Below are positions 9,201 to 16,859 of a stretch of 64,000 nt of DNA, one piece after another. The stretch's first letter is position 1, and the number at the start of each line of letters is the position of its first letter. The DNA comes from JANNNF01 sp040385825 (GTDB lineage Bacteria > Pseudomonadota > Alphaproteobacteria > Rhodobacterales > Rhodobacteraceae), in assembly GCA_040385825.1 (NCBI GenBank), contig JAZKGQ010000031.1:16462-80461 (forward strand), read 5' to 3'. Under the pieces are notes generated by a model that ran no database searches, had not been told where the DNA came from, and saw only the letters and a program-made list of their open reading frames with translations. The position numbers and the translations under genes are program-made.

Positions 9201-9443
9201 GATGGTTTCGGGGGCGGCGCCGGAAAAGTCGGTGCTGATGGTGACGACGGGGCGGTCGACATCGGGCAATTCGCGCACTTCGGCGTTCAAGAGGGCGGCA
9301 AGCCCGGCCAGCACGATCACCGCGTTCAGCACAAAGGCCAGGATCGGGCGGCGCACGAACAGCGCGGTGCTGGAGTTTGATACGGCCTCGGCGCTTGGGG
9401 CATGAGGCTGAATGGGGGGCTGGAGCGGGGTGGGATCCGACAT
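6297..9443 (-). CDS. RND-family multidrug efflux permease (HAE1 type)
   Basis: A 1048-residue proton-driven inner-membrane pump of the AcrB/MexB type. It has twelve predicted membrane segments in two halves, with large periplasmic loops after the first and seventh. The first helix (FVRRPILAFVLNAVIVLAGL) is typical. GMVVDDAIVVLENI in the TM4 region carries the paired aspartates of the proton relay. The frame is open further upstream, but the ATG at 9443 (MSDPTPLQ) follows the stop of the adaptor gene by 8 bases and has TGAGG before it. It forms an operon with the adaptor. The substrate is unknown, and no outer-membrane channel gene is adjacent. Confidence 0.92.
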   Translation of the reverse strand: MSDPTPLQPPIQPHAPSAEAVSNSSTALFVRRPILAFVLNAVIVLAGLAALLNAEVRELPDVDRPVVTISTDFSGAAPETIDREITAVIEAAAGRVSGVKTISSSSRFGSSRVTVEFRDDVDLDVAATDLRDAIARITNSLPDDVDAPRIVKADANADAVLRIAVTSSTRSAQDLTTLVEDMIEDRLLSADGVADLQLFGDREQVFQVDIDQMQLASRGLTLADLRDTLANVAFDAPAGSLSSDRQSILVRTTAAVTTSAQFEALEVAPNVILGDVARVTLGPESGTSILRANGETGIGIGIIRQAQGNTLEISAAVQQVIADVQPLLPPDVKMFITSDTANFINGAIHEVEIALVLSVLIVTAIMYLFLRDIRATLIPALAMPVSLIGTLAAIWAVGFSINILTLLALVLATGMVVDDAIVVLENIVRRRSEGMGARAAAVLGTQQVFFAVIATTTTLAAVFIPLSFLPGQTGGLFREFGFTLAISVLLSSITALTLCPVLASRLLREGGHDKAERGFLAWLGGVLAGAYARTLRATLNAPIVALAVAVLFAVTSGMLFTTLKQELTPPEDRGLILLNVQTPQGVALDYTNNKVREIEALLQPLRARGDVISLFAITGMGGSDNRGMMVVSLADWADRPRSQQDIVAEINKGLAGVVGVRAFVNQSNSLGIRGAGNGLSFAMVGDDYGGLADSARALVTAMEENPAFGQVRLGYDTTQPQLFIEVDRMRASDLGVDIDGLGQALQAVLDGSTVGTVFLNDDSFDIKMVATSDPVNDPGDLERIFVQTSDGQMVPISTFVTLTERAVAPELSRESQMRSVPISAGLTPGFALGEALAEVERLAAEVMPTGGRIEPLAEAATLGESSAGLFVTFGFAVLIVFLVLAAQFESFVSAVIVMATVPLGLACAVVAMVATGGSMNVYSQIGLVLLVGIMAKNGILIVEFANQLRDDGADVRRAIEDASITRLRPVMMTMVATILGGLPLIFAFGAGSEAREVLGWIIVGGLGLATIATLYITPVAYLLLAGLSKPKAAEEARLMHELNQAVKA

Positions 9444-9451
9444 GTCCGGCC

Positions 9452-10678
9452 TCAGATCCTGGGGGCGGCAGAGGCCGCAACGGTGGTGGCCGTGGTGCCG
9501 ATGGCCGCGGCCGCGATGCCGGGGCGCAGGGCCTGCACGCCTTCGGTCACCACCAGATCGCCGGGGGCGAACGCGGCGTCGATCAGCACGGTCTGTGCTG
9601 TGCGTTGCAGGATGCGGGCGGGCAGGCGCAGGGCCTTGGCGTCGCGCAGCACCCAGACAAACGCGCCGTCCGCCCCCCATTGAATGGCCAGCGGGTCCAC
9701 GGCGGGATGGCTGGCCCCGGTAAACTCAAGGCTGATCTGGAACGCCATGCCCGCGCGCAGCCGGTCATCGGCATTGCCGATGGCCGCCTGCACCAGCAGG
9801 GTGCGGCTGGCCACATCAACCCGGTTGTCCAGCGCCGAGATGGTGCCCGGCAGCGTCATGCCGGCCTCGGCCAGCGGCATGGCGGTGACGGCATCGCCGA
9901 TCTTCAGGCGGCTGACCACCCGTTCCGGCACCCGGAAATCCACGATCAGGCTGGACCGGTCCTCCAGCACGGTGATGGTCTGGCCGCTGGTCACCTGATC
10001 GCCCACCTCGACCGACAGAATGCCGATCCAGCCCGCAATCGGGGCCACCACCTGTCGCCTGCTCAGGTCCAGTTCGGCCTCGCGGTAGGCAAGGTCGGCG
10101 GTGGCCAACGCCAGTTCGGCCTCGCGCACCTGCAGATCGGTGGCGGTGCCAGAGGCTTGCAGCCGGGCGACGCGGTCCGAGGTGGCGCGGGCATCGGCCA
10201 GCACAAGGGCGGTGCGGTCCATCGCGATGCGCGCGGCCACCGATTCCAGTTCGGCCACCACGGCCCCTGCCTGCACATACTGGCCCGGCGCCGGGATCAG
10301 GGCGGTGATCTGGCCCGCAGCCTCGGTCGCCAGCACCACCGACCGCGCGCCGCGCGCCGACCCGATGGCGGCGATGGTGTCGTTCAGGGCCTGGGTTTCC
10401 ACCAGCCTGGCCACGACCTGCACCACGGGGGCGGCCCCAGCCCCCCCATTCCCAGACCCCCCATTCCGAGACCCGCCACTTGCGGCGGCAGAAGACGGTG
10501 CGGCAGATGCGTTGGTTTCAGCCCCGGCTGTTGCGCGGATCACGCCCAACCGTTCCAGCGGGGCCAGAACCCCCAGACTTGCCAGCATCGGCATCGCTGC
10601 GGGCACAAAGGCGATCCACCCTGCAAGGGCTGCGGCGCAGACCATCAGGGTCAGGGTGAATTGCTTCCACATCGGCAT
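9452..10678 (-). CDS. RND efflux periplasmic adaptor (membrane fusion protein)
   Basis: This 408-residue adaptor bridges the RND pump and an outer-membrane channel. An N-terminal hydrophobic anchor (about residues 5-25) is followed by a Gly/Ser/Asn linker, a lipoyl-type half motif, an alpha-helical hairpin (about 160-220), the second lipoyl half (VVAPIAGWIGILSVEVGDQV) and beta-barrel domains. The start at 10678 (MPMWKQFTL) has GGAAAGGA about 9 bases before it. The linker is encoded by a 15-bp tandem repeat. It is the first gene of the pump operon. Confidence 0.88.
   Translation of the reverse strand: MPMWKQFTLTLMVCAAALAGWIAFVPAAMPMLASLGVLAPLERLGVIRATAGAETNASAAPSSAAASGGSRNGGSGNGGAGAAPVVQVVARLVETQALNDTIAAIGSARGARSVVLATEAAGQITALIPAPGQYVQAGAVVAELESVAARIAMDRTALVLADARATSDRVARLQASGTATDLQVREAELALATADLAYREAELDLSRRQVVAPIAGWIGILSVEVGDQVTSGQTITVLEDRSSLIVDFRVPERVVSRLKIGDAVTAMPLAEAGMTLPGTISALDNRVDVASRTLLVQAAIGNADDRLRAGMAFQISLEFTGASHPAVDPLAIQWGADGAFVWVLRDAKALRLPARILQRTAQTVLIDAAFAPGDLVVTEGVQALRPGIAAAAIGTTATTVAASAAPRI
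10448..10477. repeat. 15-bp in-frame minisatellite in the adaptor gene
   Basis: Two adjacent 15-base units (ATTCCCAGACCCCCC and ATTCCGAGACCCGCC) encode the Gly/Asn/Ser linker of the membrane fusion protein. The unit is a multiple of three, so copy-number change would lengthen the linker without shifting the frame. Confidence 0.7.
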
Positions 10679-10804
10679 CGGGACATATCCTTTCCAGCGG
10701 CCATCCGGTGGCTGCACATGGCAGACACCTGACCTTCAGACCTTCGATCTCCCACCGCCAACCTAGCTGATCCGGCGCGAAATAACAGCCGGGTCCGACC
10801 AAAC

Positions 10805-10828
10805 TAATTGTGACTGCCAGACAAATTA
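10805..10828. promoter_or_regulatory. Candidate operator upstream of the efflux operon
   Basis: Imperfect dyad: TAATTGT at 10805-10811 and ACAAATTA at 10821-10828, spaced by nine bases. It stands out as an AT-rich island in the 341-base divergent region (10679-11019) between the RND operon and the permease gene. The size suits a TetR- or MarR-type repressor, but no such gene is next to it. The rest of the region holds a short direct repeat (ACAGTCGGAC / ACAGTCTGAC near 10945-10970) and no clear consensus promoter. Confidence 0.4.
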
Positions 10829-11019
10829 AGACGGCGCCACGGGAACCGGATCTTGACCGCAGGCGTTTTGCCCTTGTCCACCTTCTGCCGCCTTGCCATC
10901 CCCCCGCACCCAAGCCGCCTTGCGCGGGGCAGGGTTTCGCCGTCACAGTCGGACACAGTCTGACACAACGTTGGATCAAGTGTTTCACCATGATGCAAAA
11001 GGCGCAGGGGGGCGGGCAG

Positions 11020-12909
11020 ATGGCAGGACAGGTTTCACAGATCACCCCCGGCACCGGTGGGGCGACCGAGCGTATGGCGATCATCGCCGTCGTGGCGGTG
11101 GTTCTGTTCGTGGCGCAGGACGTGTTCGTCCCGCTGGCGATTGCCATGCTGATCACCTTTGCGCTGTCGCCTGTCGTCACCGCGCTGCGCCGCCGGGGCC
11201 TGCCGATGCTGTGGACGGTGCTGGCCGTGGTGCTGGCGGCCTTTGTGGGCATCGCGCTGTTTTCGCTGGTGGTGGCCTCGCAACTGGCCTCGCTGGCACA
11301 AAACCTGCCGACGTTTCAAAGCAACATCCTGACCAAGGTCGAAGGCCTGAAGGCCGAGGGGGGCGACAAGGGCATCGCCTCGCGTCTGTCGGACATGATT
11401 TCCGCCATCAACGCCGAGATCGGCACCGCCGCCCCCCCCGCAGACGAACCGGGCGCGCCGTTGAAGGTCGAGGTGGTGGATTCGACCAATGTGATCGATC
11501 TGCTGCAAAATCTGGTGCTGCCGCTGGTCAGCCCGGTGGCGACGGTGGGTCTGGTGATCGTCGTCGTGATCTTCATGCTGCTGGAACGCGAAACCCTGCG
11601 CGACCGCTTTATCCGGCTGGTCGGGTCGAATGACCTGCACCGCACCACCCAGGTTCTGGAGGATGCAGGCTCGCGGGTGGCAACCTATCTGATCATCCAG
11701 TTGCTGGTGAACATCATCTACGCCATTCCCATCGGGCTTGGGCTGTGGCTGATCGGCGTGCCCAATGCCACGCTTTGGGCGATGCTGACGCTGATCCTGC
11801 GCTTTGTGCCCTATATAGGGTCGGTGCTGGCGGCGGCGTTTCCGCTGTTCCTGTCCTTTGCGGTGTCGCCCGACTGGTCGGCGGTGCTGTGGACGGCGGC
11901 GCTGTTCATGGTGGTGGAACTGATCACCTCGAACGTGATCGAACCCATGCTCTACGGGTCGCGCACCGGCCTGTCGCCGCTGGCGATCATTGTGGCGGCG
12001 ATTTTCTGGACCTTTCTCTGGGGGCCATTGGGGCTGGTGCTGTCGACGCCGCTGACCGTGTGTCTGGTGGTTCTGGGCCGTCATATCCCGCAATTTGCCG
12101 TGTTCGACATTCTGTTCGGCGATGAACCCGTGCTGGCCCCGCATGCGCGGCTCTATCAGCGCCTGCTGGCGGGCGATGCGATGGAGGCCACCTTTCATGC
12201 CGAGGAGGCGTTGGAGGATATGGCATTGGCCGATTACTACCACCTGACCGTGGTGCCCGCCCTGCTGCGCGCGCAGGATGACCGCGACCGCGGCGTGCTG
12301 ACCGCCGAGCAAGAGGCCCGCGTGGCCGAGGCCGCGACCACCATGGTCGATGATCTGGCCGAGGTGGTGACCGAGGAACTGGAAGAAGACGCCAATGCCC
12401 CCCTGCCGGGCGCCGGTTTCAAGGTGGTGCTGGTGGCCGGGCGGTCGGGCATCGACCATGTGGTTGCCAGGATGCTGGGGCAGGTCATGCAGATCGAAGG
12501 GGCCGAGGTCCGCCACAACCCGCACACCGACCTGACACCGTCGCGCCTGTCGGCGCTGAACGCGGCCGATGCCGATTGCATGATCCTGTGCTTTCTGGAC
12601 CCCAAACCCTCGCGCGCGTCCTTGCTGCATATCCGCCGGATCAAGCGGGCCGCGCCGCAATTGCGGCTTGGCGTGCTGATCCTTGCGATGCCCGACGAGG
12701 CCGGCCCGACGCTGGAGGGCATGAAACATGTGGCCCCGGTGTCGGCAGAACGGCTGCGCGAGGCCGAGGACATCGGCGCCGATTTCGCCGTCACCGATCT
12801 GGACAGCGCAACCGAAGCCGCCTGGCTGCGCCAGCCCCCCAAACCCGTTCTGGCCGCCACCAAGGCCGCCGACCGCCGCACCAGACGGGTGCGCAAGGTG
12901 GCCGCCTGA
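11020..12909 (+). CDS. AI-2E/PerM-family transporter with long C-terminal extension
   Basis: The N-terminal 370 residues form an AI-2E transporter-type permease: about eight membrane segments, with the family-typical stretch YIGSVLAAAFPLFLSF and a final gate region LWGPLGLVLSTPLTVCL. The family includes putative autoinducer-2 exporters and Na+/H+ antiporters, so the substrate is not known. The product is about 629 residues, against roughly 350 for the basic family. The extra 260 residues are soluble and end in an alternating strand/helix region (FKVVLVAGRSGIDHVVARML onward) that looks like a Rossmann-type domain. The chosen ATG has AGGGGGGCGGG upstream. ATG 10990 in the same frame is an alternative. 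Confidence 0.82.
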   Translation: MAGQVSQITPGTGGATERMAIIAVVAVVLFVAQDVFVPLAIAMLITFALSPVVTALRRRGLPMLWTVLAVVLAAFVGIALFSLVVASQLASLAQNLPTFQSNILTKVEGLKAEGGDKGIASRLSDMISAINAEIGTAAPPADEPGAPLKVEVVDSTNVIDLLQNLVLPLVSPVATVGLVIVVVIFMLLERETLRDRFIRLVGSNDLHRTTQVLEDAGSRVATYLIIQLLVNIIYAIPIGLGLWLIGVPNATLWAMLTLILRFVPYIGSVLAAAFPLFLSFAVSPDWSAVLWTAALFMVVELITSNVIEPMLYGSRTGLSPLAIIVAAIFWTFLWGPLGLVLSTPLTVCLVVLGRHIPQFAVFDILFGDEPVLAPHARLYQRLLAGDAMEATFHAEEALEDMALADYYHLTVVPALLRAQDDRDRGVLTAEQEARVAEAATTMVDDLAEVVTEELEEDANAPLPGAGFKVVLVAGRSGIDHVVARMLGQVMQIEGAEVRHNPHTDLTPSRLSALNAADADCMILCFLDPKPSRASLLHIRRIKRAAPQLRLGVLILAMPDEAGPTLEGMKHVAPVSAERLREAEDIGADFAVTDLDSATEAAWLRQPPKPVLAATKAADRRTRRVRKVAA

Positions 12910-12950
12910 GGCCTCTTTCATCTTTCAACCCTGCCCGAAAGGATCATCCC

Positions 12951-13322
12951 ATGGCACGCCAACCCACCGCCGCTGAAAAGACCGCAGCCCTGCAAGCCGA
13001 AGTCGCCGCCCTGCGCGCCGACATGGCCGGAATCGCCGATCTGCTGGCCAGCCTGACCCGCCCCGCAGGCGATACGGTCGCGGGTCTTGAGGCCAGCCTG
13101 CAAGACCGCGCCGAGGCGATTGCCAGCGCCGCCCATGCCGCAACCTCTGCCGCCCGCGCCAGAATGGCCGAGGCGACCGAATGGGTGACCCACAATGCCA
13201 GCGGCAAGGTCGATGACATTCTGACCGACGCCACCGCCTATGCCCGCGAGAAACCTGCCAATGCGCTGATGTTTGCGGGTGTGGCCGGTCTGCTGGTCGG
13301 CCTGCTGTTCTGGCGGCGGTAA
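12951..13322 (+). CDS. DUF883 (ElaB/YqjD-type) membrane-anchored protein
   Basis: A 123-residue protein with a long Ala/Glu-rich amphipathic helical region (about 1-95), then a single C-terminal membrane span (ALMFAGVAGLLVGLLFW) ending in RR. This is the layout of the ElaB/YqjD family, which in E. coli tethers ribosomes to the inner membrane in stationary phase. GAAAGGA precedes the ATG. The next gene starts 5 bases after its stop, as in yqjD-yqjE pairs. Confidence 0.75.
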   Translation: MARQPTAAEKTAALQAEVAALRADMAGIADLLASLTRPAGDTVAGLEASLQDRAEAIASAAHAATSAARARMAEATEWVTHNASGKVDDILTDATAYAREKPANALMFAGVAGLLVGLLFWRR

Positions 13323-13327
13323 GCGCG

Positions 13328-13738
13328 GTGGGACTGGTTCTGCAACTGGCGCTGATCGCCATGCGGATGCGCGCGCAGCAGGCCACCAGCCGGGTGGTCG
13401 CAACCTCGGGAATCGTGCTGCTGGCGCTGCTGTTTGCGCTGTTCGGTCTGGCGGGGTTTACAGCGGCCGCGTGGATCGCGCTGGCCCATACGCTGGACCC
13501 GGTGCGCGCCGCCCTGATCATGGGCGGGGCGGGGTTCGTGGTGGCAGCGGTGCTGCTGGTGATCGCCAGGGCACGCAAGCGCCGCCGGGCGCTGGCCGCA
13601 CCCGTGCTCCCCGACATGGCGGCGATGCTGAAACAGACCATGGCTGGTGCTGGCGCGCCGGTGGTCTGGGCACCGCTGATCGCGGTCGCGCTGATCGGTC
13701 TGCTGATCGGTCGGGGGGGCGGAAAGAACGACGACTGA
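13328..13738 (+). CDS. Holin-superfamily-III-like (YqjE-type) membrane protein
   Basis: A 136-residue integral membrane protein with a GTG start. Hydrophobic spans lie at about 25-48, 58-82 and 112-128. A basic stretch (ARARKRRRALAA) follows the second. Its position directly after the DUF883 gene and its size match the YqjE/phage-holin-III-like family. That name is by similarity; with no lysin or phage genes nearby I read it as a chromosomal stress-type membrane protein. Confidence 0.6.
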   Translation: MGLVLQLALIAMRMRAQQATSRVVATSGIVLLALLFALFGLAGFTAAAWIALAHTLDPVRAALIMGGAGFVVAAVLLVIARARKRRRALAAPVLPDMAAMLKQTMAGAGAPVVWAPLIAVALIGLLIGRGGGKNDD

Positions 13739-13906
13739 CCCTCTGTCCATCCTGCGCCGCTGACCTGCCCTCCGGCCGTTCCGGCGGGGCAGGTTTCTGC
13801 TGATCTGTAGTAGTTTAGCGATTGTCCGGTTTGACGCCCCCGCCCCGACGGCTAGGGTGCGGCACAATCAGGACGCGAAACCAGTCGCAGAACGCAGGGC
13901 AGCAGC

Positions 13907-15769
13907 ATGGCACTCCTCACCGGATCGAACACCCCCGACACCCTGTTTGGCGGGGTAGATGCCGATACGCTGACCGGCTGGAACCCGGCCAATGCGCCCG
14001 GAAACCTCGGGCCGGGCAGCGATGCCGACGTTCTGGTCGCAGCAGCGGGGGCCGATCTGGTGCAGGGGGGCGCGGGTCAGGATCAGCTTTACGGGCAGGA
14101 CGATGCCGACACGCTGGAGGGGGGCAGCGGTGACGACACCCTTTATGGCGGCGCGGGCGGCGACACGGTTCTGGGCGGCAGCGGCAATGATCTGATCTTT
14201 GTCGAGGTTGCCGACGGGGCCGACAGCATCGACGCCGGTGCCGGGCAGGACTGGCTGAGTCTGGACCGCAGCGGCAGCAGTCTGGGTCTGGCCTTTTCCA
14301 TTGCACAGGCTTCAGCCCTGCAAACGCTGGCGGATGGCAGCCGGATTGCGGGCATCGAGGAACTGCTGTTTCGCGGCGGCGAAGGCGGCGACAGCGTGAC
14401 TGGCGGCGCGCTGGACGATCAGCTTTCCGGCAACGGCGGCGATGATGCGCTGTCGGGCGGCGGCGGGCAGGATTATCTGCTGGGCGATCTTGGGGCCGAC
14501 ACCCTGTCGGGCGGCGATGACAATGACGTGGCGCTTGGCGGGGACGGCGACGACAGCCTGACCGGCGGTGCGGGTGATGACCGGCTCGACGGGGCGGCAG
14601 GCCATGACAGCGCCACGGGCGGCAGCGGGCGCGACACGATCTATGGTGGCGAGGGCAATGACCGGATCACGGGCGAGGATGGCGACGATGACCTGCGCGG
14701 CGACGCAGGCCATGACACGCTGACGGGCGGCGCGGGACATGACCTGATGCTGGGGCAGGATGGCCGCGACAGCATTGACGGCGGCATCGGCAACGACAGT
14801 CTGTACGGCGATGCGGGCAGCGACCGTCTGGCGGGCGGCGAGGGCGATGACCAGCTTTCGGGCGGGGCGGATGCAGATGTCTTGCAGGGTGGCAGCGGCA
14901 ATGACAGCCTGTTCGGCGAGGCGGGCGATGACCGGGCTTACGGCGCGGCAGGCGACGATCAACTGATCGGCAATGACGGCGCAGACCGGCTTTATGGCGA
15001 TGCCGGGGCAGACAGGCTGTGGGGCGAGGCGGGCGACGACAGGCTGATCGGCGGGTCCGGGGCGGACCATCTTTTTGGCGGGTCTGGCGCGGATGATCTG
15101 TCTGGCGGCAGCGGCGATGATTTCGTTTATCTGATGGCGGGCGAGGGGGTGGACCGGGGCGATGGCGGCGGCGGCATCGACTATCTTTACCTTGACCGCA
15201 GCAGCGACACAGCCGCGCTGATCCTGACCCTTTCGCCTGCGATGACACTGGGCGATGGCACCACCCTGACGGGGTTCGAGCGTGGCTGGCTGACCGGCGG
15301 CAGCGCAAATGACGCGCTGACCGGGGCCGGGCTGGATGACAGGCTGAATGGCGGGCTGGGCGAGGATGCGCTGACAGGCGGGGCGGGGGATGACACGCTG
15401 ATCGGCGATGCGGGCCGCGATACCCTGACGGGCGGGCTTGGCGCGGATGATCTGACCGGCGGGGCCGGGGCGGACTGGTTCGATTTCACCGCCCTCGATG
15501 CGGTGGATGCGATCCGCGATTTCGCGGCGGCGGCCGATACGATCCGGCTGGATGATGCGGTGTTTCTGGGCACCGCACGGGGGGGGCTGCGGGCCGATGC
15601 CTTTGTTGCGGGCACGGTCGCACTGGATGCGGACGACCGGGTGATCCATGACCAGACCACCGGGACCATCTGGTATGACGCCGATGGTCTGGGCGGGGCC
15701 GATGCGGTGATCTTTGCCCAGGTGGCGGCGGGTCTGGTGCTGACCGAGGCGGATTTCAGGGTTTTCTGA
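13907..15769 (+). CDS. RTX-type calcium-binding protein 1
   Basis: A 620-residue acidic protein built almost wholly of nonapeptide repeats (GGxGxDxLx), in two blocks at about residues 10-80 and 145-420, with a third at about 470-535. These form calcium-stabilised beta rolls. Two non-repeat spacers (around 95-140 and 425-465) share the pattern of a short Asp-Ser-Leu strand followed by a Gly-containing loop. The C-terminus (LTEADFRVF) resembles uncleaved type I secretion signals. There is no N-terminal signal peptide and no catalytic domain. No type I exporter genes lie beside it. Export and a surface or matrix role are inferred. Confidence 0.85.
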   Translation: MALLTGSNTPDTLFGGVDADTLTGWNPANAPGNLGPGSDADVLVAAAGADLVQGGAGQDQLYGQDDADTLEGGSGDDTLYGGAGGDTVLGGSGNDLIFVEVADGADSIDAGAGQDWLSLDRSGSSLGLAFSIAQASALQTLADGSRIAGIEELLFRGGEGGDSVTGGALDDQLSGNGGDDALSGGGGQDYLLGDLGADTLSGGDDNDVALGGDGDDSLTGGAGDDRLDGAAGHDSATGGSGRDTIYGGEGNDRITGEDGDDDLRGDAGHDTLTGGAGHDLMLGQDGRDSIDGGIGNDSLYGDAGSDRLAGGEGDDQLSGGADADVLQGGSGNDSLFGEAGDDRAYGAAGDDQLIGNDGADRLYGDAGADRLWGEAGDDRLIGGSGADHLFGGSGADDLSGGSGDDFVYLMAGEGVDRGDGGGGIDYLYLDRSSDTAALILTLSPAMTLGDGTTLTGFERGWLTGGSANDALTGAGLDDRLNGGLGEDALTGGAGDDTLIGDAGRDTLTGGLGADDLTGGAGADWFDFTALDAVDAIRDFAAAADTIRLDDAVFLGTARGGLRADAFVAGTVALDADDRVIHDQTTGTIWYDADGLGGADAVIFAQVAAGLVLTEADFRVF

Positions 15770-15867
15770 CCTGACCTGCGTATCAGCGCACAGCCGCCGC
15801 GCGGCGCGGCGGCTGGCGCGAGGGCGGCTGTGGGCCTATCCTCAGGCCAGCCAGAAGGAGCCATCGC

Positions 15868-16803
15868 ATGAGCTGGAACCCCGCCCTTGACCCGTCCATT
15901 CCGATTGGCGACGCCGTTGACGCCATCGACACCGTGATCGTGCCCCGCGCCCGCGATCTTGGCGGGTTCGAGGTGCGCCGCGCCCTGCCATCGGTCGCCC
16001 GGCAGATGGTCGGCCCCTTCATCTTTTTCGACCAGATGGGGCCTGCCGAGTTTCTGACCGGCAAGGGCATCGACGTGCGCCCGCACCCCCATATCGGCCT
16101 TGGCACGGTGACCTACCTGCTGCGCGGCCGCATCCACCACCGCGACAGCCTGGGCACCGATGCCTGGATCGATCCCGGCGCGGTGAACTGGATGCTGGCG
16201 GGGCAGGGCATCACCCATTCCGAACGGCAGGATGGCGCGATCCGCCAGGGGCCGCACAGCCTGTTCGGGTTGCAGACCTGGCTTGCCCTGCCCAGATCGC
16301 AGGAAGACGACCCGGCGGCCTTCATCCACGCCCCCGCCGATACGCTGCCCGTCTTGCAAGGCGAGGGCAAGGAGGTGCGGCTAATCCTTGGCACAGCCTA
16401 TGGCGAGGCCGCCCCGATCAAGCTGCCGTTCGAGGTGTTCTATGCCGACGCGGTGCTGGAGGCCGGGGCGTCGATCCCGCTGCCAGACGACCATGAAGAC
16501 CGCGGCGTGTATATTCTGGCGGGCGAGGTGACGGTGGGCGGGCAGACCTTTCCGACCGGCCAGATGCTGGTGTTCCGCCCCGGCGACCGGATTTCGGTCA
16601 GGGCCGGGGATGCGGGCGCGCGGCTGATGCTGCTTGGCGGGGCCACGATGGACGGGCCGCGGCACATCTGGTGGAATTTCGTGGCCTCCTCGAAAGACCG
16701 GATCGATGCGGCGAAAGAGGCCTGGCGCGCGGGGGACTGGGCGCATGGGCGGTTCCGGCTGCCGCCTGCGGATGCGGGCGAGTTCATTCCGGCGCCGGAG
16801 TGA
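15868..16803 (+). CDS. Pirin-family protein
   Basis: A 311-residue bicupin. The N-terminal cupin holds the metal-binding pattern HPHIGLGTVTYLLRGRIHHRD plus a later glutamate in THSER, as in pirins with quercetinase-like activity or redox roles. The C-terminal pirin domain runs from about 180. AGAAGGAG precedes the ATG with good spacing. It stands alone between the RTX gene and the convergent GSCFA gene. The physiological substrate is unknown. Confidence 0.9.
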   Translation: MSWNPALDPSIPIGDAVDAIDTVIVPRARDLGGFEVRRALPSVARQMVGPFIFFDQMGPAEFLTGKGIDVRPHPHIGLGTVTYLLRGRIHHRDSLGTDAWIDPGAVNWMLAGQGITHSERQDGAIRQGPHSLFGLQTWLALPRSQEDDPAAFIHAPADTLPVLQGEGKEVRLILGTAYGEAAPIKLPFEVFYADAVLEAGASIPLPDDHEDRGVYILAGEVTVGGQTFPTGQMLVFRPGDRISVRAGDAGARLMLLGGATMDGPRHIWWNFVASSKDRIDAAKEAWRAGDWAHGRFRLPPADAGEFIPAPE

Positions 16804-16827
16804 TCCTGGCGGCTATCGGGTGGGGAA

Positions 16828-16846
16828 GATGGGCAGATTGCCCATC
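16828..16846. terminator. Hairpin between convergent pirin and GSCFA genes
   Basis: Perfect inverted repeat, GATGGGCA / TGCCCATC, with a three-base loop, centred in the 56-base gap between two converging genes. A longer hairpin with the same outer arms occurs at 39704-39755, so this is a recurrent intergenic palindrome here. Confidence 0.6.
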
Positions 16847-16859
16847 CTACGCCCGATCA

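Noticed and set aside
13328..13738. Holin-like gene as evidence of a prophage
   Set aside because: No lysin, capsid, integrase or attachment sites nearby. The DUF883 partner points to the chromosomal yqjD-yqjE type.
14000..15500. Possible CRISPR or tandem DNA array
   Set aside because: The periodicity is 27 bases in a single protein frame and encodes GGxGxDxLx nonapeptides; there are no spacers.
14312..15649. Long minus-strand open frame (445 codons) across RTX gene 1
   Set aside because: It is the antisense of the repeat-coding strand. The repeats keep it free of stops, and its product is a meaningless Ala/Arg/Val repeat without family similarity.
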